A DNA stretch of 12,020 bases from JAOUEE01 sp051011595 (lineage in GTDB: Bacteria > Actinomycetota > Acidimicrobiia > Acidimicrobiales > SHLQ01). Within the stretch, counting starts at the first letter, position 1. The number at the start of each line of letters is the position of its first letter. The stretch covers positions 1 through 12,020 of the forward strand of contig JBPCTQ010000277.1 in the NCBI GenBank assembly GCA_051011595.1. The letters are read 5' to 3'. A program made the translations under genes and the position numbers. The notes under the pieces are model-generated. The model saw nothing but the letters and a program-made list of their open reading frames with translations, searched no databases and was not told the origin of the DNA. Positions 1 through 6,390 of this stretch are shown piece by piece.

Positions 1-168
1 CCGACATGTTCCAGTTATGCACTGGAAGCGGTGGAAACACACGGAGCAGTTCGCGGAAGTTGGCTCGGAGTCCGGCGGATCTGCCGCTGTCATCCGTGGG
101 GCGGCCATGGTCTCGATCCGGTACCGACGGTGCGCCGGCGCGGGGAGGAAACACCATGTTCGACCTGA
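1..168 (+). CDS. yidD: YidD, membrane protein insertion efficiency factor (3' end only)
   Basis: The reading frame is open from base 1 to the TGA at 166-168 and gives the last 55 residues; the 5' end lies outside the window. It carries the family signature: PTCSSYALEA at residues 1-10, an HGAVRGSWLG segment, RRICRCHP and the closing GLDPVP. YidD is a small membrane-associated protein that helps YidC-dependent insertion, normally encoded between rnpA and yidC. Here its end overlaps the yidC start by 13 bp, so the two are probably translationally coupled. The basic tail after DPVP (TVRRRGEETPCST) is mostly overlap sequence. Recognition rests on the Cys-rich motif plus synteny. Confidence 0.9.
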   Translation, partial: PTCSSYALEAVETHGAVRGSWLGVRRICRCHPWGGHGLDPVPTVRRRGEETPCST

Positions 169-1313
169 TAGCCGGCATCCTGGCGTGGATCTACGAGCTG
201 GTCAACAACCTCGGGATCTCGATCGTCCTGTTGACCTTGTTGGTCATGGTGGTGATGACCCCGCTCCCCCTCAGCGGCACCAAGTCCATGATCAAGATGC
301 AGCGGCTTCAGCCCGAACTGCGCAAGATTCAACAGAAACACAAGAACGACCGCGAAAAGATGAACGCCGAGATGATGGCGTTCTACCAGGAGCACGGGGT
401 CAACCCTGTGGGTGGTTGTCTGCCGTTGTTCTTCCAGATGCCGGTGTTCTTGGTGCTGTACCGAGTCATCAGTGGCCTGACCCGACGCCAGGTGTTGATC
501 GGTGTCCCGGTGGGGGCGGCCAACGAACCGGCGTCGGGTGAAGCACTTCGGGTGGCGTCATCCGATGAGCTGGGGGTCACGCGGAACTTCAACCCGCAAT
601 ATCTCGACGACAGCACGCAGCTTTTCCAGGATCTGTCGAACCAGAGCGAGATCCCGTTCTTCTTCGACTTCTTCGACTTGTCGCTCAGTCCGCTCGATGC
701 ACTCCGGGACTCGGTGGTCACCGGCATCCCCTACCTGCTGTTGCTGGTGCTGGTGTTGGTGAGCAGCCTCTACCAACAGCGCCAGATCCAAGGCCGCAAT
801 CCCAACGCCATGGCCAATCCCCAGCAGGCGGCTCTGATGAAGATCATGCCGTGGTTCCTGCCGGTGATCTCGTTCTCGCTGCAGACCGCTCTGGTGCTGT
901 ACTTCGTGGTGTCGAACCTGTACCGCATCGGGCAACAGGCCTACATCACCCGGTCGTTGTACGGCGATGGTCATTCCGAGGTCATCGATGTGGAGTCGAC
1001 GCCCACCAAGAAGAAGGGTGGCGCGAAGAACACACCGGCCACGACCGACAAGACGAAGAAGAAGTCCGGCGACAACAACGGCGCCACCGGCGGCCGGGCC
1101 AGCAGCGACAAGGCCAAGAAGAAACCCTCCAACAACAAACCGGCCAAGCAGGGCAAGTCGCAGAGCTCGAGCCAGAGCTCGTCGTCGAAATCGAAGGCGG
1201 CCCGCCGAGGTGCTGGCGCCGGCCGCCCCGAACCACGAAACAACCCGACTCCTTCGAGTCGGACTGGTGGCGGCCAACCGCGGCCCGCCAAGAACAGGAA
1301 GAAGAAGAAATAG
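156..1313 (+). CDS. yidC: YidC/Oxa1-family membrane protein insertase
   Basis: YidC inserts and folds membrane proteins, alone or with SecYEG. The protein has 385 residues. The ATG at 156 follows the strong ribosome site GGGGAGGAAA (142-151) and begins a normal actinobacterial N-terminus; an upstream in-frame ATG at 6 would translate the yidD overlap. Helices are visible at about 17-37, 90-108, 188-206 and 230-256. The conserved cytoplasmic stretch includes KMQRLQPELRKIQQ (48-61), the EMMAFYQEHGVNPVGGCLP region (72-90) and QMPVFLVLYR. The last ~110 residues are a low-complexity Lys/Ser/Asn/Gly tail ending KKKK, typical of Gram-positive YidC and likely to contact ribosomes. Oddity: the first-helix arginine equivalent to E. 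coli R366 is Met31. Stop TAG precedes the jag start by 2 bp. Confidence 0.95.
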   Translation: MFDLIAGILAWIYELVNNLGISIVLLTLLVMVVMTPLPLSGTKSMIKMQRLQPELRKIQQKHKNDREKMNAEMMAFYQEHGVNPVGGCLPLFFQMPVFLVLYRVISGLTRRQVLIGVPVGAANEPASGEALRVASSDELGVTRNFNPQYLDDSTQLFQDLSNQSEIPFFFDFFDLSLSPLDALRDSVVTGIPYLLLLVLVLVSSLYQQRQIQGRNPNAMANPQQAALMKIMPWFLPVISFSLQTALVLYFVVSNLYRIGQQAYITRSLYGDGHSEVIDVESTPTKKKGGAKNTPATTDKTKKKSGDNNGATGGRASSDKAKKKPSNNKPAKQGKSQSSSQSSSSKSKAARRGAGAGRPEPRNNPTPSSRTGGGQPRPAKNRKKKK

Positions 1314-1315
1314 CT

Positions 1316-2227
1316 ATGGAATGGGTTGAAACCACCGGAGACTCTGTTACCGAGGCCAAAGCGGCCGCGGTTGATCTGCTGGGTATCGCTGCTGATGAAG
1401 CCGAGTTCGAGATCATCAACGAGGAACGTAAGAACTTCCTGGGCCGGGTGAAGGACCAGGCTCGGATCCGGGCCCGGGTTCGCCCGACGGCACCGCGGCC
1501 CAAACAAGAACGCAGTGACCGCAACCGCAACCGCAAGCGGGGTGACAACAAGGGCCGGGGCGGCGATCGCAGTCGTAACAACAAACGCGGCGACAACAAG
1601 GGTTCGGACAACCGATCCTCACAGAACAAAGGACAGGATCAGCGCGGCCGGCAGGGTTCGTCGGGTGGCCGTGGGCCCAAGGAGGCCGCCGCCAAGGCGC
1701 CGGCCGCCACCAAAACCGCTCCGAAGAAACAACCACAGGGGGACACCGTGACCGAGTCCATGTCATTGGCACGCCAGGGTGAGGTGATGTCGGAGTTTCT
1801 CGGCGGCATGTTGCGCGCCTTCGAGCTGGAGGGTCGTATCGAAGGCACCGAGGTCGACGAGTCGACACTCGAGGTGAATGTGGCCGGTCCCAGCCTGGGT
1901 CTGCTGATCGGGCCGCGAGGCAACACCCTGCGATCGATTCAGGAACTGGCTCGCACCGTGGTGCAACGCAAGTCGGGCGGCGACGCCGAAGGGCGGGTCC
2001 GCATCGACATCGACGGGTACCGGGATCGGCGCCGCGAGGCCCTGAGTGCGTTCACCACCGAAGTGGCCGATCGGGTTCGCGCCGACGGCGGCAACCAGGC
2101 CCTCGAAGCCATGTCGGCCGCTGATCGCAAGATCGTGCACGACACCGTGGCCGAACTTGATGGCGTCGACACCATCTCCGAGGGTGCCGAACCCGACCGA
2201 CGAGTGGTCATCATCCCGGCTGACTGA
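1316..2227 (+). CDS. jag: Jag/KhpB, KH-R3H RNA-binding protein
   Basis: This 303-residue protein has the three-part Jag plan. The Jag-N domain is at about 1-57 (MEWVETTGDSV start, NFLGRVKDQARIRARVRP end). A basic Asn/Arg/Lys/Gly linker follows at about 58-145. The KH domain at about 150-225 has its GxxG loop as GPRG at 199-202. The C-terminal R3H domain has R271 and H275 in RKIVH. The family binds many RNAs, often with KhpA, and affects cell division and elongation; the binding surfaces look intact. The ATG at 1316 fits the domain boundary, with an AGGAAGAAGAAG purine run at 1296-1307 as a slightly distant ribosome site. It lies 2 bp after yidC, clearly the same operon. Confidence 0.93.
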   Translation: MEWVETTGDSVTEAKAAAVDLLGIAADEAEFEIINEERKNFLGRVKDQARIRARVRPTAPRPKQERSDRNRNRKRGDNKGRGGDRSRNNKRGDNKGSDNRSSQNKGQDQRGRQGSSGGRGPKEAAAKAPAATKTAPKKQPQGDTVTESMSLARQGEVMSEFLGGMLRAFELEGRIEGTEVDESTLEVNVAGPSLGLLIGPRGNTLRSIQELARTVVQRKSGGDAEGRVRIDIDGYRDRRREALSAFTTEVADRVRADGGNQALEAMSAADRKIVHDTVAELDGVDTISEGAEPDRRVVIIPAD

Positions 2228-2250
2228 CTCTCAGGCCAGGCTCGACGGTA

Positions 2251-2859
2251 GTGGATCGGCTCGCCGAGGTCCTGGCCGGCGCCCAACAACGTGGTCTGAT
2301 CGGGCCGGCCCCGGTGGCCGAGCATCGGGCCCATGCGTCGGGGTTCTTCCGCGGACTGGGTGAGGTGCCCGATGTGGTGGTCGACCTCGGGGCCGGTGGT
2401 GGTGTACCCGGCCTGGTGTTGGCGTGGGAGCATCCGGGGTTACACGTCGAGTTGGTCGACGGCCGCCGGCGGGCCACGGATTGGCTCGAACAAGCGGTGC
2501 ACACCTTGGACCTCGAGGCGCGCGTGAACGTACAACAGATCCGGGCCGAAGAGCTCGGTCGTGAGGAACAATGGCGGGGCCGGTGTACAACCGTGGTGGC
2601 CCGCGGGTTCGGGCCACCAGCGGTGCTGGCCGAGTGTGCGGCACCACTGTTGGGTGATGGTGGTCAAGTGGTGGTGAGTGACCCTCCCACTGCCGGCGAT
2701 GAGCGTTGGCCCGATGACGGACTGGCAATGTTGGGTCTGGTCTCGGCCGCCACCTGGTCGACCGATGGCGGTCACTACCGGGTGTTACGGGCGACGGCTC
2801 CGTGTGGTGAGCGGTTCCCCCGCCGGGTGGGTATCCCGGCCAAACGACCCCTCTGGTGA
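2251..2859 (+). CDS. rsmG: RsmG, 16S rRNA (guanine527-N7)-methyltransferase
   Basis: RsmG uses S-adenosylmethionine to methylate N7 of G527 in 16S rRNA. In this family loss of function gives low-level streptomycin resistance. The 202-residue protein shows motif I as DLGAGGGVPGL beginning at D45, an acidic strand end VELVDGRRRA, the RAEELG turn and VVARGFG where relatives have VVARAVA. Both cofactor motifs are intact. The start is the GTG at 2251; a stop at 2221-2223 closes the frame upstream and no ATG is available, with AGG (2238-2240) as a weak ribosome site. It lies 23 bp after jag. It is somewhat shorter than many homologues, mainly at the N-terminus. Confidence 0.92.
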   Translation: MDRLAEVLAGAQQRGLIGPAPVAEHRAHASGFFRGLGEVPDVVVDLGAGGGVPGLVLAWEHPGLHVELVDGRRRATDWLEQAVHTLDLEARVNVQQIRAEELGREEQWRGRCTTVVARGFGPPAVLAECAAPLLGDGGQVVVSDPPTAGDERWPDDGLAMLGLVSAATWSTDGGHYRVLRATAPCGERFPRRVGIPAKRPLW

Positions 2860-2878
2860 ACAATCGGGGTGGGGCAAG

Positions 2879-2894
2879 GGTTCCACGTGGAACG
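2879..2894. promoter_or_regulatory. parS-like centromere site 1
   Basis: GTTCCACGTGGAAC at 2880-2893 is a perfect 14-bp palindrome. It differs from the general bacterial parS core GTTTCACGTGAAAC by one symmetric change in each arm. ParB binds such sites, spreads as a CTP-dependent clamp and is moved by ParA. It sits between rsmG and parA, where origin-proximal parS sites are common. Confidence 0.8.
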
Positions 2895-2912
2895 TGGGGC
2901 CCTACGTTCGCC

Positions 2913-2928
2913 CGTTCCACGTGAAACA
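2913..2928. promoter_or_regulatory. parS-like centromere site 2
   Basis: CGTTCCACGTGAAACA matches the Bacillus-type parS TGTTCCACGTGAAACA at all positions but the first. Its centre is 34 bp from that of site 1. This is the better match of the pair. Both lie about 80-130 bp before parA, so ParB bound here could also affect parA transcription; that is inference. Confidence 0.88.
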
Positions 2929-3006
2929 TGATCACCAATCGCACGTCGGCGCCAGGCCTGTGCCAGACTGACCGGGCTGTCTGCCGCTCCCCATGAGGCG
3001 ATGCCC

Positions 3007-3990
3007 ATGTCCTGGACGGATCCACCTCCCTCCACCCCACCTTCCGAACCGCCCTCCGGCCCGGCTACTGGCCCACCTTCCAATCCCGTGTCCCCGGCTC
3101 CCGACGGGTCAGTCATCCCGGGAGTTTCGGCTCCGGCCGCGCCGCCGTCGACCCCTCCGGGGGTCATCCCTCGAAGGGTGGAGGAACCGGCCCCTCCCCC
3201 ACCTCCCGAACCAGAACCAACCGGCCCCCGAATCCTGGCCATCGCCAATCAAAAGGGTGGGGTTGGCAAAACCACCACCACGGTGAATCTCGGGGCCGCA
3301 CTGGCCGAACTGGATCACCGGGTGTTGGTCATCGATCTCGATCCCCAAGCCAATGCCAGCACCGGGCTCGGTCTCAATCCACGTAATCTCGACCTGGCCA
3401 TGTACGACGTGATCCTCAACGAAGCGTCGCTGGAGGACTGCATCGAACCCACGGCGGTGAAGAACCTCTTCGTGGCGCCTTCGAGCCTCGATCTGGCCGG
3501 AGCCGAGATCGAGCTGGTGCCGGCGTTCAACCGTGAGCGTCGACTCCAGAGTGCGATCAACGAAGTGCTCGACGACTTCGACTACGTGTTGATCGACTGC
3601 CCGCCGTCGTTGGGTCTGTTGACGATCAACGGGCTGACGGCGGCCACCGAACTGCTGGTGCCGATCCAGTGTGAATACTACGCCTTGGAGGGGTTGGGGC
3701 AGCTGTTGCGCAATGTCGATCTGGTGAAGAAGAACCTCAATCCCGACCTCGAGCTCAAGACGATCGTGTTGGTGATGTACGACGCCCGTACCAAGTTGGC
3801 CGCCCAGGTGGCCAAGGAGGTTCGTGACCACTTCGGCTCGGCGGTGTGCCGCCAGGTCATTCCTCGCTCGGTTCGCCTGTCGGAGGCACCCTCGTACGGT
3901 CAGCCGATCACCACGTTCGATTCGTCATCACGCGGCGCCCTCGCCTACCGCGAGCTGGCGAGAGAGGTCTCCGATGCAGCCGCAACTTGA
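3007..3990 (+). CDS. parA: ParA, chromosome partitioning ATPase (Soj type)
   Basis: ParA dimerises on DNA when ATP-bound and is released by ParB, pulling parS-ParB complexes apart. Numbered from the ATG at 3007 (327 residues), the deviant Walker A is KGGVGKTT at 83-90, the switch region DLDPQANAST begins at 110 and DCPPSLG is at 197-203. The core ends with IPRSVRLSEAPSYG, typical of chromosomal ParA. The ATG at 3007 is preferred over that at 3001 because GAGG (2995-2998) is 8 bp from the former and only 2 from the latter. Residues 1 to about 73 form a Pro/Ser-rich, probably disordered extension. The last 25 bp of the gene belong to the first unit of a tandem repeat that continues toward parB. 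Confidence 0.95.
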   Translation: MSWTDPPPSTPPSEPPSGPATGPPSNPVSPAPDGSVIPGVSAPAAPPSTPPGVIPRRVEEPAPPPPPEPEPTGPRILAIANQKGGVGKTTTTVNLGAALAELDHRVLVIDLDPQANASTGLGLNPRNLDLAMYDVILNEASLEDCIEPTAVKNLFVAPSSLDLAGAEIELVPAFNRERRLQSAINEVLDDFDYVLIDCPPSLGLLTINGLTAATELLVPIQCEYYALEGLGQLLRNVDLVKKNLNPDLELKTIVLVMYDARTKLAAQVAKEVRDHFGSAVCRQVIPRSVRLSEAPSYGQPITTFDSSSRGALAYRELAREVSDAAAT

Positions 3991-4136
3991 TGGTGGTGGT
4001 GCGGGGGCAATCGGGGAAGGCAGGTCTCCGATGCAGCCGCAACTTGATGATGGCTGCGCCGGGGCAATCGGGCAAGGCAGGTCTCCGATGCAGCCGCAAC
4101 TCGATGATGGCTGTGCCGGGGCAATCGGGGAAGGAC
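3966..4136 (+). repeat. Three tandem 57-bp repeats spanning the parA end and parA-parB gap
   Basis: Units start at 3966, 4023 and 4080 with GGTCTCCGATGCAGCCGCAA. Each unit includes a copy of the last 25 bp of parA plus about 32 bp of spacer. The length is 19 codons, so all frames are preserved through the array. Units differ at a few bases only. Without the two extra units the gap between parA and parB would be 39 bp. Confidence 0.97.
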
Positions 4137-4147
4137 CGGTGCGGTGA
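3974..4147 (+). CDS. Possible small repeat protein coupled between parA and parB
   Basis: An open frame of 57 residues starts at ATG 3974 inside the parA 3' end and stops at TGA 4145-4147, overlapping the parB GTG (4144-4146) in the typical GTGA arrangement. GAGAGG (3962-3967) lies 6 bp before the ATG and is a good ribosome site. The product is three near copies of a 19-residue unit, such as MQPQLDDGCAGAIGQGRSP; copies two and three each have one cysteine. Between units two and three two of the three informative differences are synonymous in this frame (CTT/CTC, TGC/TGT), mild support for translation. I recognise no family. It could instead be a non-coding duplication that only spaces parA from parB. 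Confidence 0.35.
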   Translation: MQPQLDGGGAGAIGEGRSPMQPQLDDGCAGAIGQGRSPMQPQLDDGCAGAIGEGPVR

Positions 4148-5034
4148 ATCAGCGAGCTAGTGGGTTGGGGAAGGGGCTCGGTGCGCTCATCCCCGAGGAC
4201 ACACCGGCACCGGCCGAAGCGGGGACCAGCGGGCTGGCCGACGTGTCGATCGATCAGGTTCACCCCAATCGTTTTCAGCCGCGGACCCAATTCGACGAAG
4301 CCAGCCTCGACGCGTTGGCGGCCTCGATCCGTGAGGTCGGTGTACTCCAACCGATTCTGGTCCGACCCGATGGTGACGCCTTCGAGCTGATCGCCGGCGA
4401 ACGGCGCTGGCGGGCAGCCAAACGAGCCGGCCTCGGAACGGTCCCGGCGTTGATTCGGGCCGTCGAGGATCGGACTTCACTCGAAGAAGCAGTGGTCGAG
4501 AACCTCCATCGTCAAGATCTCAATGCTCTCGAGGAAGCGGCCGCGTACCAGCAGCTGATCGACGAGTTCGATCTCACCCAGGAGCGGGTGGCCGAACGCG
4601 TGGGGAAGAGCCGATCAACGATCACCAACACGTTGCGGCTGTTGAGCCTGCCTGCTCCGGTGCAGCGCATGGTGCTCGAGGATCGTTTGAGTGCCGGTCA
4701 TGCCCGGGCGCTGTTGAGTGTGAACGATGAATCCCAGTTGGCCGCCCTGGCTCGCCAAGTGGTCGACGACGAGTTGTCGGTCCGACAGACTGAACGACTG
4801 GTGCGTGGTGAACCCACCGACACCCCGCCCGCGCCGCCGCCGGCCGCGAAGGCCTCCAGGGGTGATGCCGGTGGGGCCAAGGACCCGGCTCTGCTGGAGT
4901 TGGAGTCGTTGCTGGAGGAACGGTTGGCCACCCGTGTGGCACTCACGATGGGCCCCAAGAACGGCCGAATCGTGATCGATTTCGCCGACTTGGACGACCT
5001 CGAGCGCCTGTATCGACTCCTGACCAACCCGTAA
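4144..5034 (+). CDS. parB: ParB, chromosome partitioning CTPase/parS-binding protein (Spo0J type)
   Basis: ParB (296 residues) loads on parS, binds CTP and slides as a clamp that recruits SMC and stimulates ParA. The N-terminal peptide GLGKGLGALIP (7-17) is the ParA-activating segment. The CTP-binding ParB/Srx domain spans about 32-130, with GERRWR at 85-90 and ENLHRQDLN at 119-127. A helix-turn-helix at about 144-166 (TQERVAERVGKSRSTITNTL) reads parS. A Pro/Ala linker (about 224-245) leads to the C-terminal dimerisation domain ending RLYRLLTNP. The GTG at 4144 has GGGGAAGGA (4127-4135) 8 bp upstream and gives the conserved N-terminus. All signature residues are present. Confidence 0.96.
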   Translation: MNQRASGLGKGLGALIPEDTPAPAEAGTSGLADVSIDQVHPNRFQPRTQFDEASLDALAASIREVGVLQPILVRPDGDAFELIAGERRWRAAKRAGLGTVPALIRAVEDRTSLEEAVVENLHRQDLNALEEAAAYQQLIDEFDLTQERVAERVGKSRSTITNTLRLLSLPAPVQRMVLEDRLSAGHARALLSVNDESQLAALARQVVDDELSVRQTERLVRGEPTDTPPAPPPAAKASRGDAGGAKDPALLELESLLEERLATRVALTMGPKNGRIVIDFADLDDLERLYRLLTNP

Positions 5035-5056
5035 CCCTCAAGCTCTACTTGAGATA

Positions 5057-5088
5057 CTATCCACAGCTGTGGGTAAGGGTGTGGGTAG
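5057..5088. promoter_or_regulatory. Cluster of DnaA-box-like 9-mers around a palindrome
   Basis: CTATCCACA (5057-5065, plus) and TTACCCACA (5068-5076, minus) each differ from the DnaA box TTATCCACA at one base. CTACCCACA (5080-5088, minus) differs at two. The first two flank the perfect palindrome CCACAGCTGTGG (5061-5072). They lie just after parB. A DnaA-binding role is a guess; the same palindrome could act as an RNA hairpin. Confidence 0.35.
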
Positions 5089-5103
5089 TGAGGGTGGTGG
5101 GGC

Positions 5104-5131
5104 CAGCCTCAAGTGGTGGTCGAGGCTGTTT
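5104..5131 (+). terminator. Probable terminator after parB
   Basis: CAGCCTC (5104-5110) and GAGGCTG (5122-5128) form a perfect 7-bp stem with an 11-base loop, followed by TTT. It lies 70 bp after the parB stop in the gap between converging genes, where a terminator is expected. The T-run is short, so it may work with Rho. Confidence 0.5.
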
Positions 5132-5215
5132 CCGAGGTGCACGCGCCATACCATTGCCGCCCGGAATAGGGGCCACTCGCGGGGGTCGTGCCGGGCCCTC
5201 GAGCTTGATTTCCAC

Positions 5216-5241
5216 TCAACATGATAGCTATATCATATTGA
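5216..5241. repeat. Imperfect 26-bp AT-rich palindrome
   Basis: TCAACATGATA (5216-5226) pairs with TATCATATTGA (5231-5241) at 10 of 11 positions around GCTA. It is markedly AT-rich compared with its surroundings and lies between the converging parB and cwlM-like genes. It could be an operator, a cruciform or part of a terminator for the leftward operon. Confidence 0.7.
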
Positions 5242-5268
5242 TCGACTCATGTTGGCCGGGTCATGTTG
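5233..5268 (+). repeat. Three TCATRTTG words at 14-bp steps
   Basis: TCATATTG (5233-5240), TCATGTTG (5247-5254) and TCATGTTG (5261-5268) start exactly 14 bp apart. An inverted copy, CAACATGA, is at 5217-5224. Regular spacing of one word suggests a protein-binding array, but no gene starts nearby that would explain it. Confidence 0.65.
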
Positions 5269-5281
5269 ATGTTGACAGTGG

Positions 5282-6343
5282 TCAAGAGGTCGAGGGTTGG
5301 GCGGTCGAGGCCTCGTTCTCCGGGTGGTGGGGTTCGGGGTCGTCGACGTCATCGCCGGATCGGCGCAACGTGTCGGTGATGGCATCGGCCACTGCCCCGT
5401 GCTGGCGCACCACGGCCGCCACCGGTCCCAACTCGCACCAGATGGCCGGCATCCGAGTCTCGCGTAACACCGCGGTCCGAGAACCAGCCACCACCACCGG
5501 GCCATCGGGCAAGATGTCGGCCAGCGTCACGGCAAGATCCGAAGCCAGCTTCTGGCCGCCGAACGACGCGAAGTTGTCGGTGGAGAAGAACCGCAGCTCA
5601 CACCCCGGCGCTCGTCGGCTGGTTAACCCGACGTAGACGTCGCCGGTGAATCGGTTGGCGGCCTGGGCCTGGTCGGACAGATCCGGGTCGTGCAGTGTCA
5701 AGACATCGGCGCCGGCGTGGCGCAGGCTCCGGCCGGTGGCATCGGCCAACGCACCCAACGTGCCCACCTCGCCGATCACCACTCGTTGGCCCACCAGCCC
5801 GGCCCCGGCTCGGCGCCGCAGGTGTTCACGTTCGCGGACGCGCACGACCGGTTCGCTGCGGGCACTCTTTGCTCCGAGACGATCGAGCTCGGCGATGGTG
5901 CTGAAACCGGCGATGCCGTCGGTGGGTACACCAGCGTTGCGTTGGAAGTCCTTCAGTGCCCGTTCGGTGTCGGGACCGAAGATGCCGTCGACCCAGCCCG
6001 CGTCGAACCCCAACGATCCCAGCCGAAACTGCAGGTCCGAGACGTCGTCGCCTCGCAGCATTGGTCGGTGGTGATACAGCGGCCGGTCTCCGAGGTGGTA
6101 GCCGGCTTCCACCAGTGCTTGCCAGGTGGCCCGGTCGACCACTCCGGTGTCGGGGAGACCGCGGTCTTGTTGCAGCGATCGCACCGCGGTCTCGGTTCCG
6201 GGGCCGAACGATCCTGTCTGGTCGGACCCGAGGTCACGCCCCAGCCCGTGCAGTCGCCGCTGCAGGTCGTCTACGGCAGGACCCATCATCGACGGAGCCA
6301 GGGGCAGCGGCGACTCGGACCCGGCATCTCGGGCACCAGACAT
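5282..6343 (-). CDS. cwlM: CwlM-like protein: two PG-binding domains plus degenerate amidase_3 domain
   Basis: The start is either the ATG at 6352 (356 residues, numbering used here) or the ATG at 6343 (353). The latter is preferred because TACGAT sits 7 bp before it, a leaderless pattern, and neither has a clear ribosome site. Two PG_binding_1 repeats (about 24-86 and 99-160) precede an amidase_3-like domain (about 188-332). No signal peptide or membrane helix is visible, so the protein should be cytoplasmic, as CwlM is in mycobacteria, where the phosphorylated form stimulates MurA. The zinc motif DPGHGG is absent, the second His motif is replaced by VYVGLTSRR, and only the final Glu region (MPAIWCELG, 301-309) remains. 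Catalysis is therefore unlikely. The tail ENEASTAQPSTS is Ser/Thr-rich. Confidence 0.82.
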   Translation of the reverse strand: MSGARDAGSESPLPLAPSMMGPAVDDLQRRLHGLGRDLGSDQTGSFGPGTETAVRSLQQDRGLPDTGVVDRATWQALVEAGYHLGDRPLYHHRPMLRGDDVSDLQFRLGSLGFDAGWVDGIFGPDTERALKDFQRNAGVPTDGIAGFSTIAELDRLGAKSARSEPVVRVREREHLRRRAGAGLVGQRVVIGEVGTLGALADATGRSLRHAGADVLTLHDPDLSDQAQAANRFTGDVYVGLTSRRAPGCELRFFSTDNFASFGGQKLASDLAVTLADILPDGPVVVAGSRTAVLRETRMPAIWCELGPVAAVVRQHGAVADAITDTLRRSGDDVDDPEPHHPENEASTAQPSTS

Positions 6344-6350
6344 CGTCCGC

Positions 6351-6356
6351 ATCGTA
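6351..6356 (-). promoter_or_regulatory. Candidate -10 box for leaderless cwlM-like transcript
   Basis: Minus-strand TACGAT lies 7 bp before the ATG at 6343. Upstream, TGACC occurs three times (6366-6370, 6378-6382, 6389-6393) at 11-12 bp steps. No convincing -35 hexamer is seen at 17 bp. Confidence 0.45.
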
Positions 6357-6390
6357 TCGGCGGGGGGTCAGCCCGGCGGTCAGGCCGCGG

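Noticed and set aside
6..155. Longer yidC start giving a 435-residue protein
   Set aside because: These bases encode the YidD C-terminus in another frame, and the strong ribosome site is just before ATG 156.
558..1277. Leftward open frame of 239 codons opposite yidC
   Set aside because: Shadow of yidC; Arg/Leu/His-rich with no motif.
3001..3006. ATG at 3001 as the parA start
   Set aside because: GAGG is only 2 bp upstream, too close to serve it; the ATG at 3007 has proper spacing.
2231..3040. Leftward open frame of 269 codons opposite rsmG
   Set aside because: Pro/Arg/His-rich shadow of rsmG and the parS region.
3966..4136. CRISPR array
   Set aside because: Units are contiguous 57-bp tandem repeats without unique spacers, and they include coding sequence of parA.
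5272..5277. TTGACA as a -35 promoter element
   Set aside because: No matching -10 box 16-18 bp downstream on the plus strand, and it would only drive antisense into the cwlM-like gene.
5035..5281. Replication origin
   Set aside because: Only three imperfect DnaA-box words, and there is no dnaA or dnaN nearby; actinobacterial oriC normally lies beside dnaA.
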